The position numbers and the translations under genes are program-made. Below the pieces are notes generated by a model that was given only the letters and a program-made list of their open reading frames with translations, did no database searches and had not been told where the DNA came from. Shown in pieces: positions 15,432-23,339 of a stretch of 23,339 bases of DNA. Origin of the DNA: Deltaproteobacteria bacterium (GTDB taxonomy: Bacteria > Bdellovibrionota_B > Oligoflexia > Oligoflexales > Bog-1112). Numbering within the stretch: position 1 is the first letter of the stretch; each line of letters starts with the position of its first letter. Location: positions 1 to 23,339 of the forward strand of contig JACPKR010000010.1 in NCBI GenBank assembly GCA_016186945.1. Direction: 5' to 3'.

Positions 15432-16063
15432 AATCTGTTCTTGTGGCCATGACACTGGTAACGATTCCCGCGCTTGCTCGCGACATCGAACATGCCGACC
15501 TCGACAATCGCATAGCGATTGACCAGAGCGTTCCCACACTGCTCATGTTTCCCGATTCGGTGCAAGCAGTCCTTTCCTCCTCGAACCTGCAACTTAGCTC
15601 GATGTCAGACGGTGAGACGAGCAGGTTATGGAAGGCAAGTCCCCAATGCACGAAAGGCTGTGAAGACATGAATGCCGAGTTTGTGACGAACAGTGGAAAG
15701 CACTTGTTCCTTCGCCTGAAAACACAGTCCGGGCTTAAGGATCATGTCCTTTCCTTTAAAGATGAGCTACCTCAAGGATCGCTTGAAGCTACCCGGCAGC
15801 GAATTCCTCCACTGGCGCGTGAAGCGTTTCTGCAAGTCGTTCGTGGGCGGACATCCTTTGCAAAAAACGAAGAAGAGACGCCAAAGTCTGTGAAGAAATT
15901 TGCAGACAATTGGGTGGGATACGTGACAGACCACCTTATGGTTTTCGTAGGCACTCCCGCGAAACTTACAAGAAAGGACGTTGAAACCCTCAACGACGCA
16001 TCGCTCGTCTTGGTCGGTGCCTACGATGATAGCGTTGTTGTTATCACAAGGAGGATGCCATGA
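15428..16063 (+). CDS. traK: TraK-like periplasmic/outer-membrane core protein
   Basis: This 211-residue protein has a signal peptide (MKSVLVAMTLVTIPALA) and a beta-rich mature part. A helical patch around LEATRQRIPPLAREAF precedes the C-terminal strands. Size, signal peptide and place between traE and traB match TraK, the VirB9 equivalent that forms the outer-membrane core with TraB and TraV. Two cysteines in SPQCTKGCED could form a disulfide. The direct motif evidence is weak, so the call leans on operon position. Overlaps both neighbours as ATGA. Confidence 0.75.
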   Translation: MKSVLVAMTLVTIPALARDIEHADLDNRIAIDQSVPTLLMFPDSVQAVLSSSNLQLSSMSDGETSRLWKASPQCTKGCEDMNAEFVTNSGKHLFLRLKTQSGLKDHVLSFKDELPQGSLEATRQRIPPLAREAFLQVVRGRTSFAKNEEETPKSVKKFADNWVGYVTDHLMVFVGTPAKLTRKDVETLNDASLVLVGAYDDSVVVITRRMP

Positions 16064-17100
16064 ACTGGCTTGTTCTTTTCCTGTTCCTGACTTCGAGCCA
16101 GCTTCTTCTTGCTTCCGACTCACATTACTTGGGAACCAACAGGGCCGACATCGAAGCGGGCCTTCGCGCCTATACGGAAAAACAACTGAACGATCTAAGG
16201 AGAAAGGAACGCTTCGACGGAGTCAGGCTTGCGCCGCCCGCTCCTGAAGCGAAGGAAGATGAAAAGGTTGTCAGTCCGGCAAGCTGGGAAGAAGAGATCG
16301 CTGCTCTTATCCGAGAGGAAACAGTTAAGCAAAAGCCCCAGGCTGAGAGTGCTCCAACTGCTGAAACATCTAACAAGCCTTCTTTGCGGAAAAGTCAGCG
16401 TCCAGCCAAAGTTGACTGGAAGCGAACGGAAGCCAGCTCGACTTATAGGGAGAAAGCGGCACCCCCTGGGGAACTTGTCACGATCCCAGCGGGAAGTTAC
16501 ATCACGGCTGATCTTCTAACGGGTGTTGATGCACCGACCCAGACTTCCATTCCTGCACTGATCCGGACAAGGTACGGCTTTGTTTCGCCCAACGACGGTT
16601 TTGTCGATCTTTCGGGATGCCATGCTGTGTCTCAGGCGACAGGGGATCTTTCGACGGAAAGGGTCAGGATTAAGACTGTAAGTCTTGCCTGCCTTAGTCC
16701 GGAACGGGTGCCGCATGAGATGAACTTTATGGCTTTTGCGGTGGGAGAGGACGGGTCGTTTGGGATCCCCGGAGAATTGCGTTCCCGTCAGGGAAGGGTT
16801 GCTATGATGGCTTTTCTCAACGGAGTTGTGGAGGGGGCGACGAAAATTGTCTCGGAAACGTCCTCGACTGTTGTCTCTCCCGTTTCTGCGTTGGGGAATC
16901 AAAGTTCTTCCTCCGCAGCGGCAGAAGTCGTGCGCTGGTATCTCGAACATGCCAAGGCTCTCGTTCCTACGGTGGAAGTCAAGGCTGGTGTGTCGATTCG
17001 CCTTGTCTTGCTTGAGACCTTGAAGTTTCCCAGAAAGTTCTTTTCAAGTTTCCAATCCACTAAGGAGAATGTCCATGCTGAGAGTGATCTTATTTACTAG
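16060..17100 (+). CDS. traB: TraB-like core-complex protein (VirB10 class)
   Basis: This 346-residue protein has a hydrophobic N-terminus (1-18), a charged linker with Pro/Glu/Lys (about 35-130) and a conserved C-terminal domain. The latter contains VTIPAGSYITADLLTGVDAP, then SGCHAVSQATGDLSTERV and AVGEDGSFGIPGE, the hallmark series of F-type TraB. TraB spans the periplasm and connects the inner-membrane complex to the outer-membrane pore. It is shorter than F TraB (475 residues); the missing part is mostly in the N-terminal region. Its end overlaps the lipoprotein gene by 26 bp. Confidence 0.9.
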   Translation: MNWLVLFLFLTSSQLLLASDSHYLGTNRADIEAGLRAYTEKQLNDLRRKERFDGVRLAPPAPEAKEDEKVVSPASWEEEIAALIREETVKQKPQAESAPTAETSNKPSLRKSQRPAKVDWKRTEASSTYREKAAPPGELVTIPAGSYITADLLTGVDAPTQTSIPALIRTRYGFVSPNDGFVDLSGCHAVSQATGDLSTERVRIKTVSLACLSPERVPHEMNFMAFAVGEDGSFGIPGELRSRQGRVAMMAFLNGVVEGATKIVSETSSTVVSPVSALGNQSSSSAAAEVVRWYLEHAKALVPTVEVKAGVSIRLVLLETLKFPRKFFSSFQSTKENVHAESDLIY

Positions 17101-17284
17101 CGTTGTCCTTTTCTCTTCCTGTGCAACGAAATCGTCCGATCTTCTGAGGTCTCATGCGGAAGAAAGTATTCCGGGGAAAGAAAATCTCCGGGTGAAACGT
17201 CTGCATGTCTACCTTTTCCCCCATGTGAATGCCTTGGGGGATCTTGTTTCTGGCGCATTGATTAAAATTGAGGACCCTCGATGA
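17075..17284 (+). CDS. Very short TraV-like lipoprotein
   Basis: This 69-residue protein has a hydrophobic start followed by LFSSC, a plausible lipobox, so it should be an outer-membrane lipoprotein. The position between traB and traC is where TraV (VirB7 class) sits in F-type operons, but TraV of F is about 170 residues with more cysteines. Here only about 50 residues remain after the lipidated Cys. ATG 17075 is preferred to ATG 17069 because AAGGAG (about 17061-17066) is correctly spaced. It overlaps traC by four bases. Confidence 0.65.
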   Translation: MLRVILFTSVVLFSSCATKSSDLLRSHAEESIPGKENLRVKRLHVYLFPHVNALGDLVSGALIKIEDPR

Positions 17285-19629
17285 AGCTTGGAACTTACAT
17301 CCGGTCTCGATTCAAGGAAGCTAAGTTGAGGCAGTATTTTGCCATTGCTCCTGCTTTATCTGACATGCTTCCATACGAAGATCTGATCGTGGAGGATGGC
17401 AAAACCTTCGTCTTCCTCAAGAACGGATCGCTTGGCCTGGGGGTGGAAGTTCAATGGCCCAACCATCTGACATCTTCTGACAGGGTTCTCGTTGACTTGG
17501 AGGCTACGATCTGCCGCTTTCTGAAAAGGGTCGATCATTCTTACCAGCTTCAGTTTCAACTGAGTAAACAGGAGGATGGTTTTCACGGATATCTGTTTTT
17601 AACTTCCCCCAAAGGGCGGGTGAAGACTTCTCTGCTCCCCGCTCGTATGCAGAAAACGGGACTGGCTTCATTCAGGGCACGAGGGGAGCAGATGACGGGA
17701 TTGCTGGAAAATTTTTCCTTCGCCATTCAAGGAGAGGGGTCTCGTTGTCAGCCTATGGATGAGGAGAAGCTTCTTCGTCTTCTTTCCTATCGTCTCGGTG
17801 AAACGGAACGACAGTGGAAATCTCTGCGAAGTGTCTCCGTAATGAGTGGGCAGGTAAGCGGGACTTCGCTTCGAATCGGGGAGAAGAACTACAGCGCGAT
17901 TGTTCCGGTAAGTCTTCCTGCCGTTGTCGCAAGTCAGGTGCTTAGACCGATCTATTTTGAACAGGCAAACTTTCTGATCTCTGTCGGGCTTCGTGTCCTC
18001 TCGCGAGAGGAGACGGAGCTTCGAATCAGCAAGAGAAAGTTCTGGCTGCAAAACGCTTTGGGTGCGGGGGCAGCAAGGCTTCGCGAGGAGATTGAGAGTT
18101 TCGAGAAGGAATTCGCAATGGGTGAAAGGCTGGTGGCCATGACGTTGACTGTTGTAACGGATGATCCCAGTTCTCCAACCGTTATCAAAAACACGCTTGA
18201 CCAGGCTACACAAAGTCCCTGGACTCTTGAAACCGCGGGGGCTTCAAAGATTGTCCTGGATTCTTTTCCCTTCAATCATGACCAGGCTTTCATGGAGCGC
18301 ATGGGGCGTTGCACTTACATCCCCGCTGCGAGTTGTTGTAGGTTTCTGCCTCTATGTTCTGGGACAATAACCAAGGATGTCAAACCTCTAAATTATCACT
18401 CACAGGAAGGGGAACTTACGGGCTTTGATCTTCGCGACACGCCAGGGAGTCACACGGCTGTCATCGCGGGAACGAGGTCGGGCAAGAGTTTTCTTGTTGC
18501 CAATATCCTTCGTTCCTACCTTTGCTCAGATAAGGCGCCCGTTGTTTCCATCATCGACAAGAGAGCGAGCTATGAAACCCTGACCCAGTATCACGGAGGG
18601 TCTGTCATTGTTTTTACTTCTGACAAATTGAAGTCCCCTGACTTTCCCTTCCATCCTTTGGCCGGTTCCCTGGATGATGAGCACATTGAATTTCTCAGTT
18701 CTTACATTGGCCTTCTTGCTGAGTTGGCCAAGCCCGACCAACCTGTTTTTGCGGTGGACAAGGTTGTCATCACGGATGCCTTGCGTGAAGCGGTACAGTC
18801 GCTCAGGGTCTGTGCTGAGTTGACGAACGAAGATGGCAATTCGCTTACAATGTCTGACATCGTGAAAGCCCTTGGGCGAAACGCTAATCCTGTGGCCAGA
18901 ACCCTTGCTGGCAGACTTAAGCCTTACTATGGCGCGGGGACTTACGCTGCCTACTTTGACAGGGAACACGGGGCAAGCTCACTAAAAGCGGACATCATTT
19001 CCTTCGATCTTGACGGTCTGGAGAGTGACCTCCTTCTACAGGGTGCCATAAGTCAGGCCATCCTTGGGCAGGTGATGGCCCGCATGCGGAAGGTTTCCCG
19101 AGAGGGAAGGTGGGGCATACTTCTGATGGAAGAGATTGGTGTCCTTGGTGATTCGATCGCGGGACTGGCGCAGTTTGTCGCAGATGCCTGGAAGACCATG
19201 GCAAAATTGGGGGTTGTGTGCATTGGGGTTACAAACGACGTCGAAGATTATTTGCGTAAGCCTGCGGCTAAGGCGATTTGGAACAACTCGCCGAACAAGA
19301 TTTACCTGCGCATGACTTCTGATCAGATTCGCACGCTTGTCTCTTCAAATGAACATGGGCCGGCAGTTGTAGGTGGACAATTAGCGGAACTTCTTCCCTT
19401 CCTAAAAACGATTCCTGGGGAGAAGGCCGACTTCATTGTTTCGGCAGAAGATCGTCTCTACCCTCTTGTGTTCAGGCCCGACAATAAATCCTACTGGCTT
19501 GGAACTTCAAGGCATGAGGACGTTCTGAAACTGAGAGACCTTGCAGAACGAGTGGGGATTCGCGAAGCGATCGACAAACAGGGAGAGGGGGGTTTGGGGA
19601 TGCGAGGGAACCGTCGCCCCCCAAGATAA
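17281..19629 (+). CDS. traC: TraC-like T4SS ATPase (VirB4 class)
   Basis: This 782-residue cytoplasmic ATPase has an N-terminal VirB4-like domain (about 20-350). The C-terminal RecA-like domain carries Walker A GTRSGKS (residues 397-403), IDKRASYE shortly after, and the Walker B region WGILLMEEIGVL (Glu617 and Glu618). It ends with NNSPNKIYLRM and a terminal domain, as in F TraC. TraC energises pilus assembly with TraL at the inner membrane. Length is close to F TraC (875), slightly shorter. The gene is intact, unlike the coupling protein upstream. ATG 17281 overlaps the lipoprotein stop. Confidence 0.93.
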   Translation: MKLGTYIRSRFKEAKLRQYFAIAPALSDMLPYEDLIVEDGKTFVFLKNGSLGLGVEVQWPNHLTSSDRVLVDLEATICRFLKRVDHSYQLQFQLSKQEDGFHGYLFLTSPKGRVKTSLLPARMQKTGLASFRARGEQMTGLLENFSFAIQGEGSRCQPMDEEKLLRLLSYRLGETERQWKSLRSVSVMSGQVSGTSLRIGEKNYSAIVPVSLPAVVASQVLRPIYFEQANFLISVGLRVLSREETELRISKRKFWLQNALGAGAARLREEIESFEKEFAMGERLVAMTLTVVTDDPSSPTVIKNTLDQATQSPWTLETAGASKIVLDSFPFNHDQAFMERMGRCTYIPAASCCRFLPLCSGTITKDVKPLNYHSQEGELTGFDLRDTPGSHTAVIAGTRSGKSFLVANILRSYLCSDKAPVVSIIDKRASYETLTQYHGGSVIVFTSDKLKSPDFPFHPLAGSLDDEHIEFLSSYIGLLAELAKPDQPVFAVDKVVITDALREAVQSLRVCAELTNEDGNSLTMSDIVKALGRNANPVARTLAGRLKPYYGAGTYAAYFDREHGASSLKADIISFDLDGLESDLLLQGAISQAILGQVMARMRKVSREGRWGILLMEEIGVLGDSIAGLAQFVADAWKTMAKLGVVCIGVTNDVEDYLRKPAAKAIWNNSPNKIYLRMTSDQIRTLVSSNEHGPAVVGGQLAELLPFLKTIPGEKADFIVSAEDRLYPLVFRPDNKSYWLGTSRHEDVLKLRDLAERVGIREAIDKQGEGGLGMRGNRRPPR

Positions 19630-19677
19630 TGAGATAAAGTTGTGAGGTTTTCGCCAGTCTTTCATCAAAGGGTGTTT

Positions 19678-20958
19678 ATGAGATGCCTTCCGGTTGCAAT
19701 CTTCACTGCCGTTTTCTCGTACCTTTCTCATGCAGAGGAATGGTCCTATAAGAACAGGCGTTCTTTATCTTCCGATGCCATGAATTACTTCGGGGTGACG
19801 GAGGACCTTTCTCGTAAGGAGAAGGAGGCGTTCAGGCTTTACAACTTCAGTGCGAATATCAGTCTTCTCGGAGATTGCGGGAATCTTGATTTCAGAGCTT
19901 CCTTCAAGTCAATTTATGCGGAAGCCAATCGTCTTTTTTCAGACTTGAAGGAAGCTGCGATCGGTAGTATCGGAAGCATCTCGCGGGCTGCGCCGATGTT
20001 GGCTCTCTGTTATTTTTCGCCGACGGCTTGTTCAATAGCGAAAAACCTACAGCTTTACTCAAGTTACTCGGCAAAGCTCAAATTCGATCAATGTCAGGCC
20101 ATCAACAAGTACATTTCCAATCAATCTGGAGCGTATAAGGAGCAGCAGGCGAGTTGTCTTCGGCAGAAAATGCAGGAGACGGGAAATATCACTGTCGCTG
20201 TCGAGTCGTGTAAGAGTTCCGCAGACAGGCTGGCTTCCTGGCTTGACGGTTCCAGTTACACGAATATTTCGACCAACCAACTTGTCAAGACGAGTGCAAA
20301 ATGGGCTGGCATTTCCGACGATGAAGCTAATCTCCTGTCTGCCTTGGTGGGGGGAATTGAGTATGAGTCGCGAGGTACGACGAGGGTAAACTTCGGCGGC
20401 TACAGCCCAACGACCCCTGGAAGGCTTTTTGACTATTACGCCAAGGCTGCTTTTCGAAGGCTTTGCGGGGATAAGGGTCTGCTGCAAGCGTGGGAGAAGG
20501 GGAAGCGATCGGCGATCGACGAAACTGAGTATTTTCAAAGTAAGGGAAGACTTCTTCTGGATGACAACTTGATGAATGCCTTGGCTCGCCTTTCTTTTGG
20601 GGAAAGAGAGGCTGCCTGTGATCGCTTGGCAAACTCGATGTCGTTGACGAAGTTTATTGATGAAATGGAGGAAAGGTTCGACCAGCTTTATGTTATGTCG
20701 CAAAACCCTCACCTTCCTGACGAACAGAGGGAGCATCTTGAACGCAAGACTTCAAAACTTGTCGATCACACCCTTGCGGTGCTTAAGATCAAAAACCTTC
20801 GGCAGGAGAACCTGAACGCAGTGCGCTCCCGAATCCTTTCAGAGTCGGCAAAGGTGTCAGAGCGAGAAGGTCAGAGAGCTGCGGATTTAAGCAAGCCTTC
20901 GAAACTTCTCGCACCAACCGCTGAGTGTGACGATTTTACGAATTGTGGAGGCTTGTGA
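19678..20958 (+). CDS. traH: TraH-like conjugative pilus assembly protein
   Basis: This 426-residue exported protein has a signal peptide (LPVAIFTAVFSYLSHA) and a cysteine-bearing N-terminal domain (GDCGNLDF, then CSIAKNLQLY and KFDQCQAINKYI) that resembles TraH. The second half is helical and charged. TraH works with TraF and TraU in F pilus extension/retraction and sits just before traG, as here. ATG 19678 gives the signal peptide directly and has AAAGGG upstream; a GTG at 19642 would add 12 residues. The stop overlaps the traG start (TGATG). Confidence 0.78.
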   Translation: MRCLPVAIFTAVFSYLSHAEEWSYKNRRSLSSDAMNYFGVTEDLSRKEKEAFRLYNFSANISLLGDCGNLDFRASFKSIYAEANRLFSDLKEAAIGSIGSISRAAPMLALCYFSPTACSIAKNLQLYSSYSAKLKFDQCQAINKYISNQSGAYKEQQASCLRQKMQETGNITVAVESCKSSADRLASWLDGSSYTNISTNQLVKTSAKWAGISDDEANLLSALVGGIEYESRGTTRVNFGGYSPTTPGRLFDYYAKAAFRRLCGDKGLLQAWEKGKRSAIDETEYFQSKGRLLLDDNLMNALARLSFGEREAACDRLANSMSLTKFIDEMEERFDQLYVMSQNPHLPDEQREHLERKTSKLVDHTLAVLKIKNLRQENLNAVRSRILSESAKVSEREGQRAADLSKPSKLLAPTAECDDFTNCGGL

Positions 20959-22424
20959 TGTTTGCGGTAGACAGCACGGAAGCTATTTATCGCTTTATAG
21001 GAATCAAGACGCAGGAAGGGGTGATCGTCCTTCTTACCCATCATTGGGTCTTTGCCGCCGTCGTTTTGTTTGTCATTGCCTGGAGGCTTCTAAGAACGGG
21101 CTACTTTTTGCCGTTTCGGGATGGGAGCTTTTCCCTATTTGTTTCTCCGAACAGAACCTTAAGTGTTAGTCAGCTTATCATTTCGCTCTGCGTTTCTTTA
21201 CTGCTCTTGAGTGCTTTAAAACCCCTGCGAATCCTTACAATAGAAAACTTTGCAGGCCAGAATTGGTCTCAGCATCCGCTTGCGGGAAAGAGGCTGACAG
21301 AAGCCACCCCGAAAGCGAATACACTCTTTTCGTACTTAGCGGGAGGTGCTGAGGAACTTGCCCATCTTTCGCACCGATTATTCAACAGTATGTTTGCGGG
21401 GGGGCAGGCGAATATGGAATCCCCTCGTTGGCTTTTCAAGGCCATGATTCAAGCTTCTGCTGTCCACATTGACCAGCCTGAACTTTTGGATGAGGTAGAA
21501 GCGTACGGGGAAGCCTGCCTGGAACCGGTCATAGAAAGTTTGGGAACTTCTGACTTCTGGTTGAAGGAGGAGGAACATCGCAGTTCGGAAGTCTGGAATA
21601 AATTCGCCACAATCCATCCCTTTGGAGGTTCCAGAACTTGTGTCGACTTACGGGAGGAACTTGCTCATCATCTTCTTCGGTGGGCAGCGACCCATCCAGG
21701 CACGGCGCATGTGTTTCACTGGCAGCCGTCGGGGATTACGGAACTCATGCCGGAGTTCAAAAGTTACGACTGGATGGTGAACACCTTCGCCGCTAATGCG
21801 CTACGCAATCACATTGCTGCTATGGAGGGGCATGCTTTAAGTCCTTTCCACAATCCTGAGGGCGCAAATTTCGATAATGGGTCGGGTGTGTGGAGAGTAA
21901 TTCGCAAGATTTTTTCGGTCGAAACGTGGGAGCGTTTTTTCTTCGGAAACGCAAGTGGTGGAAGCCTCAGTGCAGCCAACGCAGCGGAGGAACTGTCTCG
22001 CGTTCTCAAAGTTGCTCCGGAAGTCAAAGGGCGCATTCTTTTCTTCCTTATCGCAGCCTTTCCCTTCTTTCTTTTCTGGGCTGCCTTGCGAGGCGTCTTC
22101 GGTCCGCTTTTCTTTTGGACCCTCATGTATTTTTCGATCGCCATGTGGGAACCTCTCTGGTCCCTTTCCTACAATGTGCTGTTGGCGCAGATGAACGCGC
22201 ACAAGTACCTATCCGCTCTTGCCGAGTTGAACGACGCCATCTCCATCACCGCAGCAGAGACTCTGAGACTGCGTTTCAACCGGGCCATCGAAGCCTACGT
22301 CTTCACTCAGTTCGGGATTGCGACCTTAGTAACCTCCTTCGCCTTCTGGATGGGCAAAGGCTGGCTGCAACAAGGAGCCAACGAGGGCCTGCCAGGGGGA
22401 TGGTTGCTGAGGAAGTTGTTGTGA
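20958..22424 (+). CDS. traG: TraG N-terminal-like mating-pair protein, shortened
   Basis: This 488-residue polytopic protein has membrane segments near residues 30-50 and 75-95. A long periplasmic domain (about 100-345) contains several cysteines. A hydrophobic cluster follows (about 355-410), and a last segment lies near 455-475. The layout matches the N-terminal membrane part of F TraG, needed for pilus assembly and mating-pair stabilisation. F TraG is about 938 residues, and its large C-terminal periplasmic domain (entry-exclusion recognition) is missing here. The end is a normal TGA, not a visible truncation. It closes the operon. Confidence 0.78.
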   Translation: MFAVDSTEAIYRFIGIKTQEGVIVLLTHHWVFAAVVLFVIAWRLLRTGYFLPFRDGSFSLFVSPNRTLSVSQLIISLCVSLLLLSALKPLRILTIENFAGQNWSQHPLAGKRLTEATPKANTLFSYLAGGAEELAHLSHRLFNSMFAGGQANMESPRWLFKAMIQASAVHIDQPELLDEVEAYGEACLEPVIESLGTSDFWLKEEEHRSSEVWNKFATIHPFGGSRTCVDLREELAHHLLRWAATHPGTAHVFHWQPSGITELMPEFKSYDWMVNTFAANALRNHIAAMEGHALSPFHNPEGANFDNGSGVWRVIRKIFSVETWERFFFGNASGGSLSAANAAEELSRVLKVAPEVKGRILFFLIAAFPFFLFWAALRGVFGPLFFWTLMYFSIAMWEPLWSLSYNVLLAQMNAHKYLSALAELNDAISITAAETLRLRFNRAIEAYVFTQFGIATLVTSFAFWMGKGWLQQGANEGLPGGWLLRKLL

Positions 22425-22506
22425 CCCACCATTTTACAATTGCATGTTCTGACTTTACCCATATCGAAGATTTCGTTTTGTTACTTTTTTTTGATAGAAA
22501 TCGAAT

Positions 22507-22519
22507 GTTAAAAGTTAAC
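22507..22519. repeat. Short palindrome GTTAAAAGTTAAC between convergent genes
   Basis: GTTAA and TTAAC flank three bases in the space between traG and the minus-strand 144-residue gene. A run of Ts lies nearby (22486-22493) but is not directly after a stem, so terminator function is doubtful. Confidence 0.2.
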
Positions 22520-22526
22520 CCCAAAA

Positions 22527-22961
22527 TCAAAAGTCCCGAGAAAAATAATTCAAATCAAAGCTCTTACCTTCCTTCTTCGCAAGCTTGTCCAAGTACCATA
22601 GCCACAGCCTTTTCGTTGTCATCATAAATTCTTTCCATTCAGTCCTATCCAGATCTGCTATCGTTTGCGCTTTTTGCGTATTGTAGTGCTTGTTCTTGTC
22701 AGTAAAAAGATCCTGAAATTTCCCGTAAGCATCGAATAAATTGCAATCCTCTGCTTTAAGATCCCAATTGACGCTTGGAAATACTTTCGTGATAAAATGA
22801 TTCAGAGGCGGCATAGCTGAAGCTGGCGGATGATTTGCAGCAACAAGATCGTTAAAACTTTGGCCAGCTAAGTGAACCACAACTTTGAAGTCATCCCAGT
22901 CAGCTCTGCTATCATCGATAATTTGGTCGTAAATTTCGCATGCCCTAAGCCACATCTTCAT
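22527..22961 (-). CDS. Unknown 144-residue cytoplasmic protein
   Basis: No family recognised. The protein is rich in Trp, Phe, Asp and Lys (WLRACEIYDQIIDD, TEWKEFMMTTKRLWLWYLDKL), mostly helical in appearance, with no signal peptide or membrane segment. An in-frame TGA lies immediately upstream of ATG 22961, so the start is fixed. It is convergent with traG and lies 85 bp downstream of a gene tail that is cut by an insertion sequence; the two may have formed an operon. Function unknown. Confidence 0.65.
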   Translation of the reverse strand: MKMWLRACEIYDQIIDDSRADWDDFKVVVHLAGQSFNDLVAANHPPASAMPPLNHFITKVFPSVNWDLKAEDCNLFDAYGKFQDLFTDKNKHYNTQKAQTIADLDRTEWKEFMMTTKRLWLWYLDKLAKKEGKSFDLNYFSRDF

Positions 22962-23046
22962 TCAGTTGCACGATTAGTCTCAATTGCAATTGAAGGGTAT
23001 TTACGCAAGATAGGCGAATATCCGAGGGAGAAAAATTAGTTTGGTT

Positions 23047-23166
23047 TTACACCGCTATGTAAACAGTGTACTTGAGTACAGCTTCCTCTTGAAGGTATTC
23101 TGGTATATCAAGATTCTTGCAGATCCTGGTAAGTAGTTTGTCAATTTGATCTTTCAAAACAGTAGT
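23047..23166 (-). pseudogene. 3' end of a gene truncated by an insertion sequence
   Basis: The minus strand stays open from the IS end (23166) to a TAA at 23047-23049. It gives about 39 residues with a helical, charged pattern (LKDQIDKLLTRICKNLD, then IPEYLQEEAVLKYTVYIAV). The open frame starting exactly at the inverted-repeat boundary suggests a gene interrupted by the IS. No family can be named from this tail. Confidence 0.4.
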
Positions 23167-23339
23167 TGAGGTGGACCCCGTTGTCTAGACAAATTTTGAC
23201 CTAAAATAAGTAAAACCCAAGACACTAAATAATGGCAGAGTCCCTGGTCTAGGGAGTCGCCAAGTCAAACTTCCCTCACTAAGCTGCATAATGCATCTCC
23301 TCTGGGGTAGAATAGGAAAGACTCTGATGGGGGCGCTTC
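23167..23339 (-). mobile_element. IS3-family insertion sequence, right edge of window (partial)
   Basis: A terminal inverted repeat starts at 23167 with TGAGGTGGACCCCG and continues to TCTAGACA, matching the TG...CCC...GACA style of IS3-family ends. About 90 bp further in, the minus strand encodes a transposase C-terminus. The other end lies outside the window. Confidence 0.75.
23279..23339 (-). CDS. IS3-family transposase OrfB, C-terminal fragment
   Basis: The last 20 codons read KRPHQSLSYSTPEEMHYAA and then stop. This matches the conserved RPHQSL-Y-TP end of IS3-family OrfB (DDE integrase) transposases, which cut and join the element's ends. Only the tail is inside the window, so completeness cannot be judged. 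Confidence 0.8.
   Translation of the reverse strand, partial: KRPHQSLSYSTPEEMHYAA

Noticed and set aside
20059-20736. 225-residue minus-strand open frame
   Set aside because: It is the antisense shadow of traH; composition is Arg/Ser/Leu-rich without domain pattern.
21890-22627. 245-residue plus-strand frame overlapping traG
   Set aside because: It overlaps the membrane helices of the TraG-like protein in another frame and is Arg/Ser/His-rich, typical of a shadow.
1-23339. CRISPR arrays, tRNA and rRNA genes
   Set aside because: No regularly spaced direct repeats with spacers, and no tRNA-like or rRNA sequence was noticed by eye.

Overview
The window looks like part of a mobile element (plasmid or integrative conjugative element) from a Gram-negative bacterium. 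The evidence is a long plus-strand operon for an F-type-like conjugative type IV secretion system (T4SS), with many signal peptides, a lipoprotein and outer-membrane-complex components. The host cannot be named from sequence alone. Base composition is intermediate, TTG and GTG starts are frequent, and the tra proteins look divergent from enterobacterial F, which suggests an environmental lineage rather than an enteric one.

Layout. 1-1000: an unknown membrane/coiled-coil protein, open to the left edge. 1055-1498 (minus): a small recombinase/HTH-like protein. 1499-1943: a regulatory gap with phased short repeats, a perfect hairpin and a palindrome that overlaps a promoter -10. 1944-3605: an XRE-ImmA/IrrE regulator followed by a frameshifted PIN-domain gene, resembling a toxin-antitoxin pair. 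3845-4617: a small RHH-like protein overlapping a decayed AAC(6')-like acetyltransferase. 4744-7431: a likely three-gene cassette of an unknown acidic protein, an HTH protein and a 572-residue protein that joins a SIR2-like NADase domain to a class III nucleotidyl-cyclase-like domain. This is the best candidate here for an undescribed defence or signalling system. 7532-9255: a Replic_Relax-like protein and a partner carrying a related winged helix, which may be the DNA-processing part of the element.

9625-22424: the transfer operon. A coupling-protein gene (VirD4/TraD type) is broken by several frameshifts and then runs without a stop into a TraU-like protein. Then follow a GspE/PilT-type ATPase, a TraF-like thioredoxin, a pilin-like protein, TraL, TraE, TraK, TraB, a very short TraV-like lipoprotein, TraC, TraH and a TraG N-terminal-like protein. 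Most junctions are 4-base ATGA overlaps, so the genes are probably co-transcribed and translationally coupled. A standard traI, traN, traW and trbC are not visible. A nested hairpin at 9537-9603, just ahead of the operon, could be an oriT or a leader structure.

22425-23339: on the minus strand, an unknown 144-residue protein, the tail of another gene cut by an insertion sequence, and the 3' end of an IS3-family element running off the right edge. Several genes in the left half and the coupling protein carry single-base indels in short homopolymers. These may be real decay or uncorrected sequencing errors, whereas the secretion-channel genes are intact.
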